From positions 62,001 through 126,000 of the forward strand of contig CAZEJB010000003.1 in assembly GCA_964512635.1 (NCBI GenBank): DNA of 64,000 nt, read 5' to 3'. Shown in pieces: positions 42,628-51,806 of the stretch (the first letter of the stretch is position 1; each line of letters starts with the position of its first letter). Under the pieces are notes generated by a model. That model saw only the letters and a program-made list of their open reading frames with translations. It searched no databases and had not been told where the DNA came from. The stretch comes from JADZFO01 sp964512635 (GTDB taxonomy: Bacteria; 4484-113; JAFGCY01). The position numbers and the translations under genes were made by a program.

Positions 42628-42633
42628 GGGGAA

Positions 42634-42639
42634 AGTATA
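42634..42639 (-). promoter_or_regulatory. TATACT -10 box of the adenosyltransferase gene
   Basis: On the minus strand TATACT, TTCCCC, then ATG at 42627, a leaderless layout. Confidence 0.6.
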
Positions 42640-42809
42640 GGCCCGGCCTAAAAGGGGCGTGGTCTCCATGGCTCAGTGTGCCCGGTACTTTGCATACAGT
42701 TCAGGGTCACAGCCCCGGATGGCCGGTCACACCGCGGTCACACTTTGGCTGCCTGTCAAGGTGTGTACTCAAAACAGAATATATGGGGCAAAATTCGCTC
42801 AACGCTTCC

Positions 42810-42838
42810 TTGCTTTAAGACAACCTTAACTGTATATT
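42810..42838 (+). promoter_or_regulatory. promoter of the DnaJ-type zinc protein gene
   Basis: TTGCTT (42810-42815), 17 bases, TATATT (42833-42838). The leader would be about 100 bases. Upstream, in the 321-base gap 42628-42948, GGTCACAC occurs twice with an 11-base period (42725 and 42736), a possible operator; otherwise I see nothing in the gap. Confidence 0.55.
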
Positions 42839-42948
42839 CTTGCTAGAAAGCTGTTGCATAAGAGCAGTTTCGTTTGGCGTTTCCGGGCTTGCAGTTCGGG
42901 GGAACTGACGGTGGTACGCCACGGATGGCAGGGAGCGAGGAGGTCGCG

Positions 42949-43542
42949 ATGCTGCAGAAGACCGCTTGTGCCAGCTGCGCCGGCAGCGGCATCAGAATGA
43001 TTGAGACCAGTTCAATTCTGGGTCTTATCAAGAAGCAGGTGCCTGTCACCTGCGAAGACTGCGCCGGCAAGGGCCAGGTGCTTGAAATCCCAGGCTGCGA
43101 AACCTGCGGCGGACGCGGACTGCTGGGCAACGAAAACGAGATCTGCCGAACCTGTAACGGAACAGGTCACCTCGACAGTTTCGCTCTTATTCCTATGGAA
43201 CTTGTCCAGCCCGGTACGACCTTTGCCCGGCACTGCGACCGCTGCAAGAACGAGCAGTTTGAGATCGTTTCGCTTAAGGAGCAGTACCGCATTACGCGCA
43301 GCTGGGAGGCCGAAGAGGAGCTGCGCAAGGTGGACATCATCGACCGCGTGAAGGTCAAGTGCACGGGCTGCACCAATACCTATTACATCACTGTCGACCC
43401 GCGGCACCACCAGCCCGTTCCGGTCGAGCTAATCGCCGAGCTCGAGAACCAGGGCCTGAGCCTTAGCTTCCTATACGGGGCCCGCGGGGCCGCGCTTAGT
43501 GGCCTTGAGCAAGCAGCTCCGCCAGTTCAGCCGACAGCCTGA
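42949..43542 (+). CDS. DnaJ-type cysteine-rich zinc protein without a J domain
   Basis: The 197-residue protein has four CxxCxGxG-type motifs: CASCAGSG (Cys7/10), CEDCAGKG (35/38), CETCGGRG (50/53) and CRTCNGTG (66/69), the pattern of the DnaJ zinc domain, which binds two zinc ions. Two further pairs, CDRC (96/99) and CTGC (138/141), may bind a third. There is no J domain and no DnaJ substrate-binding domain of normal length, so it is not DnaJ. A thiol-disulfide or protein-folding role is an inference from such stand-alone domains. ATG at 42949 is chosen because GGAGG lies at 42939-42943; the upstream frame is not needed. The 3' end overlaps the convergent leucyl aminopeptidase gene by 47 bases. 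Confidence 0.8.
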   Translation: MLQKTACASCAGSGIRMIETSSILGLIKKQVPVTCEDCAGKGQVLEIPGCETCGGRGLLGNENEICRTCNGTGHLDSFALIPMELVQPGTTFARHCDRCKNEQFEIVSLKEQYRITRSWEAEEELRKVDIIDRVKVKCTGCTNTYYITVDPRHHQPVPVELIAELENQGLSLSFLYGARGAALSGLEQAAPPVQPTA

Positions 43543-44938
43543 CGCCAACACCGGTCGCTCCCGGCTGGCTCCAGTACTTCTCGACCTTGTCGGCCAGGAA
43601 GGCGCCGGCGATGTCCATGTGGACATACTCGGTTCCATCCTTAATGAATTCGTAGAGGAACATGCCCGCCGTCTGCGCTCCGGCCAGCGGGCCACCAACA
43701 TTACGGATATCCGCAATGCTGCTGCGGATCATCGTGCGGTACTCCGGGTGGAGCGGCAGTTCCCAGGCCAGCTCTCCGCTTGCGGCTGCCGCCTGCTTGA
43801 CCACACCTGCAAAGTCTGCGGCCTTGCTCATCAGGCCGATGTACTGGTGCCCCAGCGCCCGGGCGCAGGCGCCGGTCAGAGTGCTGAACTCGATAATCCG
43901 GGTCAGCCCCAGTTCCTCCTGGGCGTGGATCAGCGCATCGGCCAGCACCAGGCGGCCTTCCGCGTCAGTGCTATGGATCTCAACTGTTCGGCCGTTCTTG
44001 TAGCGCAGGACATCCCCAGGGCGATAGGCGCGCCCGTCGGGCATATTCTCAGCGCTGGCGACAATCGCAGTGACAGGGATTGCCGGCTTAAGCAGGGCAA
44101 TTGCCGCCATTGCGCCAATCACCGCTGCAGCTCCGCCCATATCGGCCTTCATGTCCCACATGCCATCCCAGGGCTTCAGGCTGATGCCGCCAGTGTCAAA
44201 GGTGATGCCCTTACCAACGAGACAGAGCGGTGCTGCGGCACTGCGTCCCTTTTCGGGCTTGTAGCTCATCTCAAACAGGACCGGCGGGTTTTCAGAACCC
44301 TTACCGACGTTGATCAGTCCGGTGTAGCCGGCTTTTTCAAGCTGGGCCCGGTTCATCATCTTGAAACCCATGCCAAGCTCGCCGCAGATGGCCTTGGCAC
44401 GCGCCGCCAGCAGTTCCGGGCTTAGGTCACCGGCCGGGGTGTTGGCCAGGTCGCGGGCAATCCGCACGCCGCGATCCAGGCTCTGCACGCGCTCGGCAGC
44501 TTTCTTGAAGGCCGCAGCATTCGCGCCGGCCACGATGGTCAGCTTAGTGGCAGTCGTAGGGTCCTTAGGGCTGCCCTTGAAGGTATTGCATTCATAGTCA
44601 GCCAGCAGCGCTCCGGTAAGCAATTTGGAAAAGCTGTCGGCCTGGACATCGCCGTCCAGCCACCAGATCAGCTCAGCGCCGCCCCACTTGCGGGCCAGAC
44701 GCAGGCTGGTTCCGCCGGCGACCCGCATCACATCGTCCGCGTCAAACTCGCGATAGGCCGCCATGTTAATGCTCAGATCCAGGCCTCCGGCGCTGTTGGC
44801 GGCGAGAATCTCCGCGCGCTCCTCGCCTTTGGCAAGCTTGCCCGGGCCAAGATGGCCACCCTTGCCCTGATGGAAGAAGCGGCACTGCACAGCGCCCTTA
44901 CCAGCCGCGCCAGCCTTGGTGAGAATGCGGATTTCCAT
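43496..44938 (-). CDS. pepA: leucyl aminopeptidase (M17 family)
   Basis: The 480-residue enzyme is a cytosolic dizinc/manganese aminopeptidase that trims N-terminal residues from peptides. The metal- and substrate-binding motifs are VGKGITFDTGGISLKP (Lys and Asp), WDMKADMGGAAAVIG and IHSTDAEGRLVLADAL, where the family signature NTDAEGRL has Ser in place of Asn. The bicarbonate-binding Arg is in EGRL. The ATG at 44938 is used; a GTG lies four codons upstream. It is a single-gene unit convergent with the zinc protein gene. Confidence 0.94.
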   Translation of the reverse strand: MEIRILTKAGAAGKGAVQCRFFHQGKGGHLGPGKLAKGEERAEILAANSAGGLDLSINMAAYREFDADDVMRVAGGTSLRLARKWGGAELIWWLDGDVQADSFSKLLTGALLADYECNTFKGSPKDPTTATKLTIVAGANAAAFKKAAERVQSLDRGVRIARDLANTPAGDLSPELLAARAKAICGELGMGFKMMNRAQLEKAGYTGLINVGKGSENPPVLFEMSYKPEKGRSAAAPLCLVGKGITFDTGGISLKPWDGMWDMKADMGGAAAVIGAMAAIALLKPAIPVTAIVASAENMPDGRAYRPGDVLRYKNGRTVEIHSTDAEGRLVLADALIHAQEELGLTRIIEFSTLTGACARALGHQYIGLMSKAADFAGVVKQAAAASGELAWELPLHPEYRTMIRSSIADIRNVGGPLAGAQTAGMFLYEFIKDGTEYVHMDIAGAFLADKVEKYWSQPGATGVGVRLSAELAELLAQGH

Positions 44939-45083
44939 AGACAGCCTCACAGACGCCTGATTTTCCGGTAATCATGTGGGCCGACGTGAACGCAGTGCCC
45001 GACATTTACATCCGGTTAGGCGGCTGCTAACATTACCAGTCGCCTTTGGCTTTGACAAGAATTTCAAGGAGTGAAGACCCCTC

Positions 45084-45941
45084 ATGCAGATTCCCATGAA
45101 ACGCGCCTGCGCGGCAGTGCTGTGCCTGGTGCTTGCGTCTTGCGTACCCCCGGGCAGCAGCGGCACAGGCGGCGCTGGCGGCGGTGGCGCAGTAGCCATG
45201 CAGATCAACGGCCGGCCGATTACTACCGAGCAGCTGCTTTCCTCTCCGTTTCTGCGTGAGAGCCTGCGCAACCTGATCTTCTTTGAGACCATGGTAGCCA
45301 CGGCTCAGGAAGCCGGCGTTACCATCGACGAGAAGGAAGTCGACAAGACTTTCGAGGAGCAGAAGGCTCAGTATTCGATGGGCGACGCCGCGGGCTGGAA
45401 TGACTTCCTGTCCCAGAACATGTCCACTGAGGACGAGTTCAAGAACCAGATCCGCAGCTCGATGTACTTTGACGGCCTGATCAAGAAGAAGGTCAACGTC
45501 ACCGAAGATGACATCAAGAAGTCCTGGGACAACGAAGCAGCGATCATCCGTGATGTCTACGCCCAGCAGAACGCTATCCCTGATGCCGACAAGGCGGCCC
45601 TGACCTTTGACCAGGTCAAGGACACGATCAAGATGCGTCTGGAGTCGATGAAGAGCATGGAGGCCCAGGAGGCCGTCATGCAGGACATCATCGGCAAGGC
45701 TGAAGTCAAGCTCTCCGGTATCAGCGACAAGACCAAGTCGGAGCTGCTCGAGAACCTGATTATCAACAACGAAAAGAAGCGCCTCGAAGAGACCATGAAG
45801 GAACGCGAGGAGACAAAGAAGAAGATGGAGGCTGAGCAGGCCGCGGCCACGGGCGGAGCTCCCGCTGGCGGCGCGCCCGCGGGCGGTGCCCCGGGTACGC
45901 CTGTGGCGCCTCCGGCTGGCGAGGCTGCCGAGACCAAGTAG
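45084..45941 (+). CDS. SurA/PrsA N-domain-like lipoprotein chaperone
   Basis: The 285-residue product has a lipoprotein signal (LVLASC, Cys near residue 20) and then a region like the SurA N-terminal domain: MQINGRPITTEQLLSSPFLRESLRNLIFFETMVATAQEAG, followed by helices (IDEKEVDKTFEEQKAQYS, TEDEFKNQIRSSMYFDGLIKKKV). There is no parvulin isomerase domain; the C-terminus instead is a charged coiled coil and an Ala/Gly/Pro tail. A holdase role for exported proteins in the periplasm is likely. AAGGAG lies 13 bases before the ATG. Confidence 0.75.
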   Translation: MQIPMKRACAAVLCLVLASCVPPGSSGTGGAGGGGAVAMQINGRPITTEQLLSSPFLRESLRNLIFFETMVATAQEAGVTIDEKEVDKTFEEQKAQYSMGDAAGWNDFLSQNMSTEDEFKNQIRSSMYFDGLIKKKVNVTEDDIKKSWDNEAAIIRDVYAQQNAIPDADKAALTFDQVKDTIKMRLESMKSMEAQEAVMQDIIGKAEVKLSGISDKTKSELLENLIINNEKKRLEETMKEREETKKKMEAEQAAATGGAPAGGAPAGGAPGTPVAPPAGEAAETK

Positions 45942-45995
45942 CTTCTGCCACGAACACCCGGCCAGGCCGGGCGACAATCGCGACACAGCAAACGG

Positions 45996-46017
45996 CGGCC
46001 TCACGGAAGTGAGGCCG
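45996..46017 (+). other. GNRA-type hairpin upstream of ppdK
   Basis: CGGCCTCAC (45996-46004) and GTGAGGCCG (46009-46017) pair perfectly around a GGAA tetraloop. No T run follows, so it is more likely a leader or mRNA-end stability hairpin than a terminator. It sits 35 bases before the ppdK ATG. Confidence 0.5.
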
Positions 46018-46052
46018 TCTGCTGATAAACGCCGTGGAGGGCGTAATAAAGC

Positions 46053-48716
46053 ATGAGCGAAGTATGGGTTTACAACTTCGAAAGCGCCGATAAGGGCAAC
46101 AAGTCTCTGCTCGGCGGCAAGGGTGCCAACCTGGCCAATATGACCCAGCTGGGTCTGCCGGTTCCGCCCGGTTTCACAATCACCACGGCCGCCTGCAACG
46201 CCTACAACGATGCCGGCACGCTGTTTGAATCGCTGTGGGCACAAATCTGCCACGCGGTGAATGAACTGGAAAAGAAGACCGGCAAGAGCTTCGCCGGCCA
46301 GGGCGAGCCACTGCTGGTCTCGGTTCGCTCCGGCGCGAAGTTCAGCATGCCTGGCATGATGGACACTATCCTCAACCTGGGCCTGAACGATCAGGCTGTC
46401 GATGCAATCACGCACAAGACCGGCAACCCGCGCTTTGCTCTGGACAGCTATCGCCGTCTGATCCAGACCTTTGCCGATGTAGCGATGGGTGTCGATATCC
46501 GCCTCTTCGAGAACGTGCTCTTCGAGATCCGCGGCAGCCGCCAGGACTATGAGATCACGGCCGAGGAACTCGGCACCATGGTGTCCCGTTATAAGGACAT
46601 CTACCAGCAGGCTACCGGCCACCCCTTCCCCCAGGACGGCTTCGAGCAGCTGCGTCTGGCGGTGATAGCCGTGTTCAAGAGCTGGAACAACCCCCGCGCC
46701 AAGACTTATCGCCGCGAGAACGGCATCCCTGATGACATCGGCACGGCCTGCAACGTCCAGGCGATGGTCTTCGGCAACATGGGCATGACATCCGGTACGG
46801 GTGTCTGCTTCAGCCGCAACCCGGCCACCGGCGCCAAAGGTGTCTTTGGCGAGTTCCTGATCAACGCGCAGGGCGAGGACGTCGTCGCCGGTATCCGAAC
46901 CCCGGAGCACATCGACCAGCTGGCGCAGGAAATGCCCGAGGTCGCCAAGCAGCTCTTTGACACCATCGAGCGCCTGGAGCACCACTTCCGGGACATGCAG
47001 GACATCGAGTTCACGGTCGAGGAAGGCAAGCTCTACATGCTTCAGACCCGCAGCGGTAAGCGCACCGGCGCGGCTGCGGTCAACATCGCAGTGGACATGG
47101 TTGACGAGGGCCTGGTCAACATCGAGCAGGCCCTGATGATGGTCGAGCCCCAGCATATCAACCAGCTGCTGCATCCTCAGTTCGATGACGATGGCAGCAT
47201 TCCGGCTCCGCTGGACAGCGCCGGCCTGCCGGCCAGTCCGGGAGCGGCTGTGGGACGCATCGTGATCGACTCCCACGAAGCTGTGCGCCTGTTCGAGGCC
47301 GACCCCAAGGCCAAGCTGATTCTGGTCCGCGAAGAGACCACGCCCGACGATATCGACGGCATGATCGTCTGCCAGGGCATCGTAACCGCCCGCGGCGGCA
47401 TGACCAGCCATGCGGCCGTCGTGGCCCGCGGCATGGGTAAGCCCTGCATCGCCAGTGCTCCCAGCCTGGTGCTTGATGAGCACAACGGCACGATCAGCAT
47501 TGGTGGCAAGCAGTTTAAATCCGGCGACTGGATCAGCATGGACGGTGGCAAAGGCGCCGTCTATGAGGGCGCACTCAAGCTTAAGCAGGCCGAGTTCAAG
47601 GGCAGCGTTGGCAAGCTGCTGGAGTGGGCGGATGGCGCCCGCCGGCTGAAGGTTCGCGCTAATGCTGACAACCCCCGCGACTCGCGCCAGGCAGTTGAGT
47701 TCGGCGCCGAGGGCATCGGCCTGACCCGCACCGAGCACATGTTCTTCGAGCCCGAGCGTCTGCCGCACGTCCGCGCGATGATCCTCAGCGACACTGAAGA
47801 GGAACGCCGCAAGCATCTGGACAGCATCTTCGAGTTCCAGAAGGAAGACTTCAAGGGCATCTTCCGCGAGATGACTGGAAAGCCGGTGACTATCCGCCTG
47901 CTGGATCCGCCGCTGCACGAATTCCTGCCGCATGACGAGCAGGAGATCAACGACCTGATTGGCCAGGTCTTTGGCAGCGTCACCGACGAGCGCCGCAGCG
48001 AGGTCAAGGCGCGGATCGAAGCGATGCGCGAATCCAACCCGATGCTCGGCTTCCGAGGCTGCCGCCTGGGCATCATCTATCCCGAGATTAACGAGATGCA
48101 GGTCCGCGCGATCATTGCTGCTGCCATTGAGGCCCGTCGTGAAGGCAGCGAAGCGATCCCTGAAATCATGGTCCCGCTGATCGGCGCCAAGTCGGAGCTG
48201 GCGATGGTCGAGCCCGTGCTGCGCAAGGTGGCCGCCGAGACCATGGAGAGCTACGGCGAAAAGATTGATTATCTCTTCGGTACCATGATCGAGGTTCCGC
48301 GCGCTGCCGTGACCGCCGACGAGATTGCCGAGATCGCCGAGTTCTTCAGCTTCGGCACCAACGACCTGACTCAGATGGGCATGGGCGTCAGCCGCGACGA
48401 CGCCCAGCGCTTCCTCAGCCCCTATGTGGCGATGAAGATCTACGCCGAGGATCCTTTCCAGAGTCTCGACCAGGAAGGCATCGGCAAACTGGTCGAGATG
48501 GCCTGCAAGCTGGGCCGCCAGACCAAGCCAAAGCTCAAGCTTGGCGTCTGCGGCGAGCATGGCGGCGATCCCGCCAGTATCGACTTCTTCCACCGCGCCG
48601 GGCTTGACTATGTCTCATGTAGTCCCTTCCGCGTGCCGATAGCTAGACTGGCCGCGGCGCAGGCGGAGATCCGTTCGCGCGGCGCGAATGCCATGTCAGT
48701 GTCCAGCACGGCCTGA
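46053..48716 (+). CDS. ppdK: pyruvate, phosphate dikinase
   Basis: The 887-residue enzyme interconverts pyruvate, ATP and phosphate with phosphoenolpyruvate, AMP and diphosphate. The ATP-grasp domain starts YNFESADKGNKSLLGGKGANLA, the phosphohistidine domain has GGMTSHAAVVARGMGKPC with His453 as the carrier, and the C-terminal TIM barrel has FFSFGTNDLTQMGMGVSRDD and LGVCGEHGGDP (catalytic Cys). Length is typical. It lies just upstream of enolase in the same direction, so the pair handles the phosphoenolpyruvate end of glycolysis or gluconeogenesis. GGAGG lies about 11 bases before the ATG. Confidence 0.97.
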   Translation: MSEVWVYNFESADKGNKSLLGGKGANLANMTQLGLPVPPGFTITTAACNAYNDAGTLFESLWAQICHAVNELEKKTGKSFAGQGEPLLVSVRSGAKFSMPGMMDTILNLGLNDQAVDAITHKTGNPRFALDSYRRLIQTFADVAMGVDIRLFENVLFEIRGSRQDYEITAEELGTMVSRYKDIYQQATGHPFPQDGFEQLRLAVIAVFKSWNNPRAKTYRRENGIPDDIGTACNVQAMVFGNMGMTSGTGVCFSRNPATGAKGVFGEFLINAQGEDVVAGIRTPEHIDQLAQEMPEVAKQLFDTIERLEHHFRDMQDIEFTVEEGKLYMLQTRSGKRTGAAAVNIAVDMVDEGLVNIEQALMMVEPQHINQLLHPQFDDDGSIPAPLDSAGLPASPGAAVGRIVIDSHEAVRLFEADPKAKLILVREETTPDDIDGMIVCQGIVTARGGMTSHAAVVARGMGKPCIASAPSLVLDEHNGTISIGGKQFKSGDWISMDGGKGAVYEGALKLKQAEFKGSVGKLLEWADGARRLKVRANADNPRDSRQAVEFGAEGIGLTRTEHMFFEPERLPHVRAMILSDTEEERRKHLDSIFEFQKEDFKGIFREMTGKPVTIRLLDPPLHEFLPHDEQEINDLIGQVFGSVTDERRSEVKARIEAMRESNPMLGFRGCRLGIIYPEINEMQVRAIIAAAIEARREGSEAIPEIMVPLIGAKSELAMVEPVLRKVAAETMESYGEKIDYLFGTMIEVPRAAVTADEIAEIAEFFSFGTNDLTQMGMGVSRDDAQRFLSPYVAMKIYAEDPFQSLDQEGIGKLVEMACKLGRQTKPKLKLGVCGEHGGDPASIDFFHRAGLDYVSCSPFRVPIARLAAAQAEIRSRGANAMSVSSTA

Positions 48717-48838
48717 TCATGACTATGCTCATCCCCGCGAGCCGTCCGCATTCTGCTAAAGTAGGGCGGCCCGCGGGGGTGAGGTTGAATCAGACTGCCA
48801 CAGGCCGTTTGCGGCCCGTGGAGATCGAGGGGTAGGGC

Positions 48839-50137
48839 ATGTTTGTTCAACAGCGCATTCAGCTCGTCGATGCCCGTGAAGTCATCGATTCACGCGGTAA
48901 TCCGACGATTGAAGTTGAAGTTCAGCTTTCTGATGGCTCCAACGGCATCGCAATAGTGCCCAGCGGCGCCAGCACGGGCGCCCATGAGGCCCTGGAACTT
49001 CGCGATACCAGCTCTCCGCGCTTTGGCGGTAAAGGCGTGCAGCGCGCGGTCAGCCATGTCGTCGAGCGCATCGCCCCCGAAATCCTGGGCTTTGAAGGCA
49101 CCGATCAGCGCGGCGTCGACCGTCTGATGCTGCGCATGGACTCCACCCCGAACAAGAGCAACCTGGGGGCCAATGCCATCCTTGGCGTGAGCCTGGCCGT
49201 GGCCAAGGCTGCGGCCAGCCACACCCGCCAGCCGCTTTATCGCTACCTCGGCGGTACAAATGCTGTTACCCTGCCTGTGCCCCTGATGAACGTTCTGAAC
49301 GGCGGCGCGCATGCTGATAACGGCCTGCAGATTCAGGAATTCATGGTCGTTCCTTTTGGCTTCGAAACTTTCCGTCAGGCCCTGCGGGCCGGCTGCGAGA
49401 TCTACCAGATCCTCAAGAAGGTGCTCAAGGAAAAGGGGCATGCCACCAACGTTGGCGATGAGGGCGGCTTTGCGCCCGGCCTGAGCAGCAATGAGGAAGC
49501 ACTGGAGCTGATTGCTGAGGCGGTTGATCGTTCGGATTACACGCTGGGCAAGGACATTGCCCTGGCTTTGGACTGCGCGGCCAGCGAGTTCTTCTTTGAC
49601 GGCCGCTACAAACTGAGCAGTGAGAGCGAGCCCCTCACCGCCAGCGCCGCCATCGCCGAGTATGAGCGTCTGCGCGGCCGCTATCCGATTTTCAGCATCG
49701 AAGACCCGCTGGCGGAGGACGACTGGGACAACTGGGCGGCCATGCGCTCCCAGCTTGGCAGCCGCATGCAGATCGTCGGCGACGACCTGCTGGTAACCAA
49801 TCCGGAACGTCTACAGAAGGGCATCGAAACACAGGCCTGCAACAGCATCCTGATTAAGTTCAACCAGATCGGCACCCTTAGCGAGACGCTCGACACAATC
49901 GGCCTGGCCCAGCGTCACGGTTTTACGACAATCATCAGCCATCGCAGCGGCGAGACCGAAGACACCACCATTGCGCACCTCGCAGTCGCGGTGAATGCCG
50001 GACAGATCAAGACCGGGGCCCCCTGCCGTACAGACCGCGTGGCCAAGTACAACGAGCTGATCCGCATTGAGGAGCGCCTCGGCGCAGCTGGACGCTATGC
50101 CGGCGCCAGCGCCGTTGCCGGTCGCCTGAGCAACTAA
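48839..50137 (+). CDS. eno: enolase
   Basis: This 432-residue enzyme interconverts 2-phosphoglycerate and phosphoenolpyruvate. It carries AREVIDSRGNPTIEVEV, GANAILGVSLAVAKAAA, the loop SGASTGAHEA, the metal ligands in SIEDPLAEDDW, the catalytic Lys in ILIKFNQIGTLSET, and SHRSGETEDTTIAHLAV. Full length and intact. A GAGGGG site precedes the ATG. It follows ppdK after 122 bases that contain a TAAAGT box, so it probably has its own promoter. Confidence 0.97.
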   Translation: MFVQQRIQLVDAREVIDSRGNPTIEVEVQLSDGSNGIAIVPSGASTGAHEALELRDTSSPRFGGKGVQRAVSHVVERIAPEILGFEGTDQRGVDRLMLRMDSTPNKSNLGANAILGVSLAVAKAAASHTRQPLYRYLGGTNAVTLPVPLMNVLNGGAHADNGLQIQEFMVVPFGFETFRQALRAGCEIYQILKKVLKEKGHATNVGDEGGFAPGLSSNEEALELIAEAVDRSDYTLGKDIALALDCAASEFFFDGRYKLSSESEPLTASAAIAEYERLRGRYPIFSIEDPLAEDDWDNWAAMRSQLGSRMQIVGDDLLVTNPERLQKGIETQACNSILIKFNQIGTLSETLDTIGLAQRHGFTTIISHRSGETEDTTIAHLAVAVNAGQIKTGAPCRTDRVAKYNELIRIEERLGAAGRYAGASAVAGRLSN

Positions 50138-50164
50138 AGCCCAGGGCCCGCGCTGCCGATATCC

Positions 50165-50656
50165 ATGGCGTTTGCCATGGAACACATCAACACCAACACA
50201 ACCGGTGGCAGCGTAACCCAGCTGGTGGTCTTCTCTCTGCACGGACAGGATTACGGCATACCGATCCAGTTCGTCCGCGAGATCATTCGCCATCCTGATG
50301 TGACCCAGCTGCCCAACACGCCGCACTTCGTGCGCGGCGTCATCAACCTCCGCGGGCAGATCATTCCGATCATCAGCCTCTACGAGCGTTTCAACTTCAG
50401 CGCCGCCGATGACAGCACCAAGGTTGTCATCGTTGAGTACAGCGGCCTGATCGTCGGGCTGGAGGTCAACGAGGTCAGCCAGGTTCACACCCTGGGTGCC
50501 GACCGGATCAGCGCCGCGCCTTCGATCACTTCGTCGGTGGACAGCGAGTTCATCGCCGGTGTCGGCAAGCTTGGCGAGCGACTGCTGATCATCCTGGACG
50601 TGGAACGCATCCTGAGTGCGGAAGAGAACGAGCAGCTGCGCAAGCACGCGGCCTGA
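50165..50656 (+). CDS. CheW-like chemotaxis adaptor
   Basis: The 163-residue protein is one CheW domain (LVVFSLHGQDYGIPIQFVREIIR, NTPHFVRGVINLRGQIIPIISL, VVIVEYSGLIVGLEVNEVSQV), which couples chemoreceptors to CheA. No receptor, CheA or CheY is near. Two ATGs are possible, at 50165 and 50177; both lie in a perfect 8-bp hairpin TCCATGGC/GCCATGGA (50162-50169 with 50174-50181) and neither has a clear ribosome binding site. It follows enolase by 27 bases and may be read from the same mRNA. Confidence 0.92.
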   Translation: MAFAMEHINTNTTGGSVTQLVVFSLHGQDYGIPIQFVREIIRHPDVTQLPNTPHFVRGVINLRGQIIPIISLYERFNFSAADDSTKVVIVEYSGLIVGLEVNEVSQVHTLGADRISAAPSITSSVDSEFIAGVGKLGERLLIILDVERILSAEENEQLRKHAA

Positions 50657-50680
50657 GCTGGGAAGGGTGAGGGGAAAGAG

Positions 50681-50752
50681 AGCCGACGGGCGGATTTGAA
50701 CCGCCGACCAGCTGATTACGAATCAGCTGCTCTACCCCTGAGCTACGTCGGC
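50681..50752 (-). tRNA. tRNA-Thr(CGT)
   Basis: Minus-strand cloverleaf with acceptor GCCGACG/CGTCGGC, D arm TAGCTCAGGGGTAGAGC, anticodon stem GCTGA/TCAGC around TTCGTAA giving CGT, and T-loop TTCAAAT. U73, no encoded CCA. A TATAAT box (50763-50768, minus strand) is 10 bases upstream. Confidence 0.96.
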
Positions 50753-50778
50753 AAGGCATGAGATTATACGGAGGCAAT

Positions 50779-51783
50779 GTGCGCACGTCAATCATCCGGC
50801 CCCTGCTGGCGCTGGGAGCAGCACTGGCTGCGCTGTTGTCCTATGCAGGCGCGGCAGCGCAGGACACGCCAGCGGACCTCTCTGCGCGCATGCCTTCCGT
50901 CGAGGATCTGAACCTGCAGCAGGACTCGCTGGTCGTGCTGCCCTTTGTGCATCTTGTGCCAAAGGCTGGCAAGGGCATGGCTTCAATACTCGCCAGCGAG
51001 CTTGCCGCCTCGGGCCGCTGCACTGTGTTTGGTCCGGAGCTTGGCATCGATGCCGTTGAGGCGGATAAGCCGGCCTGGCGCAGGCTTTCGCTCGGCGCTC
51101 CTGGCAGTGGGCTCGAAGCCGGCCATTTTGCAGCCGGTGGCGACTACCTTCTTGCCGGCAGTCTCGACGTGATCGACATCGCCGACAAGGATGTCAAGCT
51201 GGATCTCGGACACGAATTCCGTGACCTCAGCTCGCGCATCAATGGCGGCAACCGTATCGCGCAGGTCAGGATGACGCTGCACCTGTACCGCTGCAGCGAC
51301 GGACTGGAGCTCTGGAGCGGCGAGGCGGAGGGTCTGGAGAGCCAGCGCGGCCTGCGCCGGGATCACAGCTCCATTGGCTGGCTGGCCAGCCTTGACTTCA
51401 ACGCTGACGAGTTTCGCCAGACTCAGCTTGGCCGCGCGGCCTATAAGGCCGTGGGCGCTGCCCTGCGGGAGCTCTATACGGCCCTGCCGCTGCAGGCCCG
51501 TGTGCTGGCCGTCACACCCGGTGCGGTGGTAATTAACCTCGACGAAGCCAGTGGTCTGCAGGTTGGTGACGAGCTGGCAGTCTTTGGCATCAACGAGCTG
51601 CAGAACAGCCAGGGGATGGCGGTCTGGACCAGCGAGCGTCGCGTTGGCGGCGTCCAGATCGTGCAATTCCAGCCGGGGCGCGCCCTGTGCCTGATCCTCG
51701 ATGGTCAGGACAACATCATGGAAGGCGACATAGCCCGGCCGCTGAACGAGCCACTGCTGCTGCCTCTTGAGACCGATAAGTAG
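50779..51783 (+). CDS. exported protein, possibly CsgG/FlgT-like
   Basis: The 334-residue product has a signal peptide (IIRPLLALGAALAALLSYAGAAAQ). The mature part begins VVLPFVHLVPKAGKGMASILASELAASGRCTVF, like the CsgG-type fold in which a VVLPF strand is followed by a helix and a strand, and its end (GAVVINLDEASGLQVGDELAVF) resembles the C-terminal SH3-like domain of FlgT. These similarities are weak; they would suggest an outer-membrane or flagellar-base role. GTG at 50779 has GGAGG four bases upstream; ATG at 50758 is the alternative. The stop is 24 bases before a palindromic repeat. Confidence 0.55.
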   Translation: MRTSIIRPLLALGAALAALLSYAGAAAQDTPADLSARMPSVEDLNLQQDSLVVLPFVHLVPKAGKGMASILASELAASGRCTVFGPELGIDAVEADKPAWRRLSLGAPGSGLEAGHFAAGGDYLLAGSLDVIDIADKDVKLDLGHEFRDLSSRINGGNRIAQVRMTLHLYRCSDGLELWSGEAEGLESQRGLRRDHSSIGWLASLDFNADEFRQTQLGRAAYKAVGAALRELYTALPLQARVLAVTPGAVVINLDEASGLQVGDELAVFGINELQNSQGMAVWTSERRVGGVQIVQFQPGRALCLILDGQDNIMEGDIARPLNEPLLLPLETDK

Positions 51784-51806
51784 CAGCGCGGCCCTGTCCG
51801 CGCGTC

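Noticed and set aside
45033..48593. A 1186-codon open frame on the minus strand opposite ppdK
   Set aside because: It is the antisense shadow of the ppdK and SurA-like genes: in GC-rich genes with strong third-position bias the opposite strand often lacks stops. Its product is low in aromatic motifs, rich in Leu, Ala, Asp and His, and matches no family, while the plus strand encodes clear proteins.
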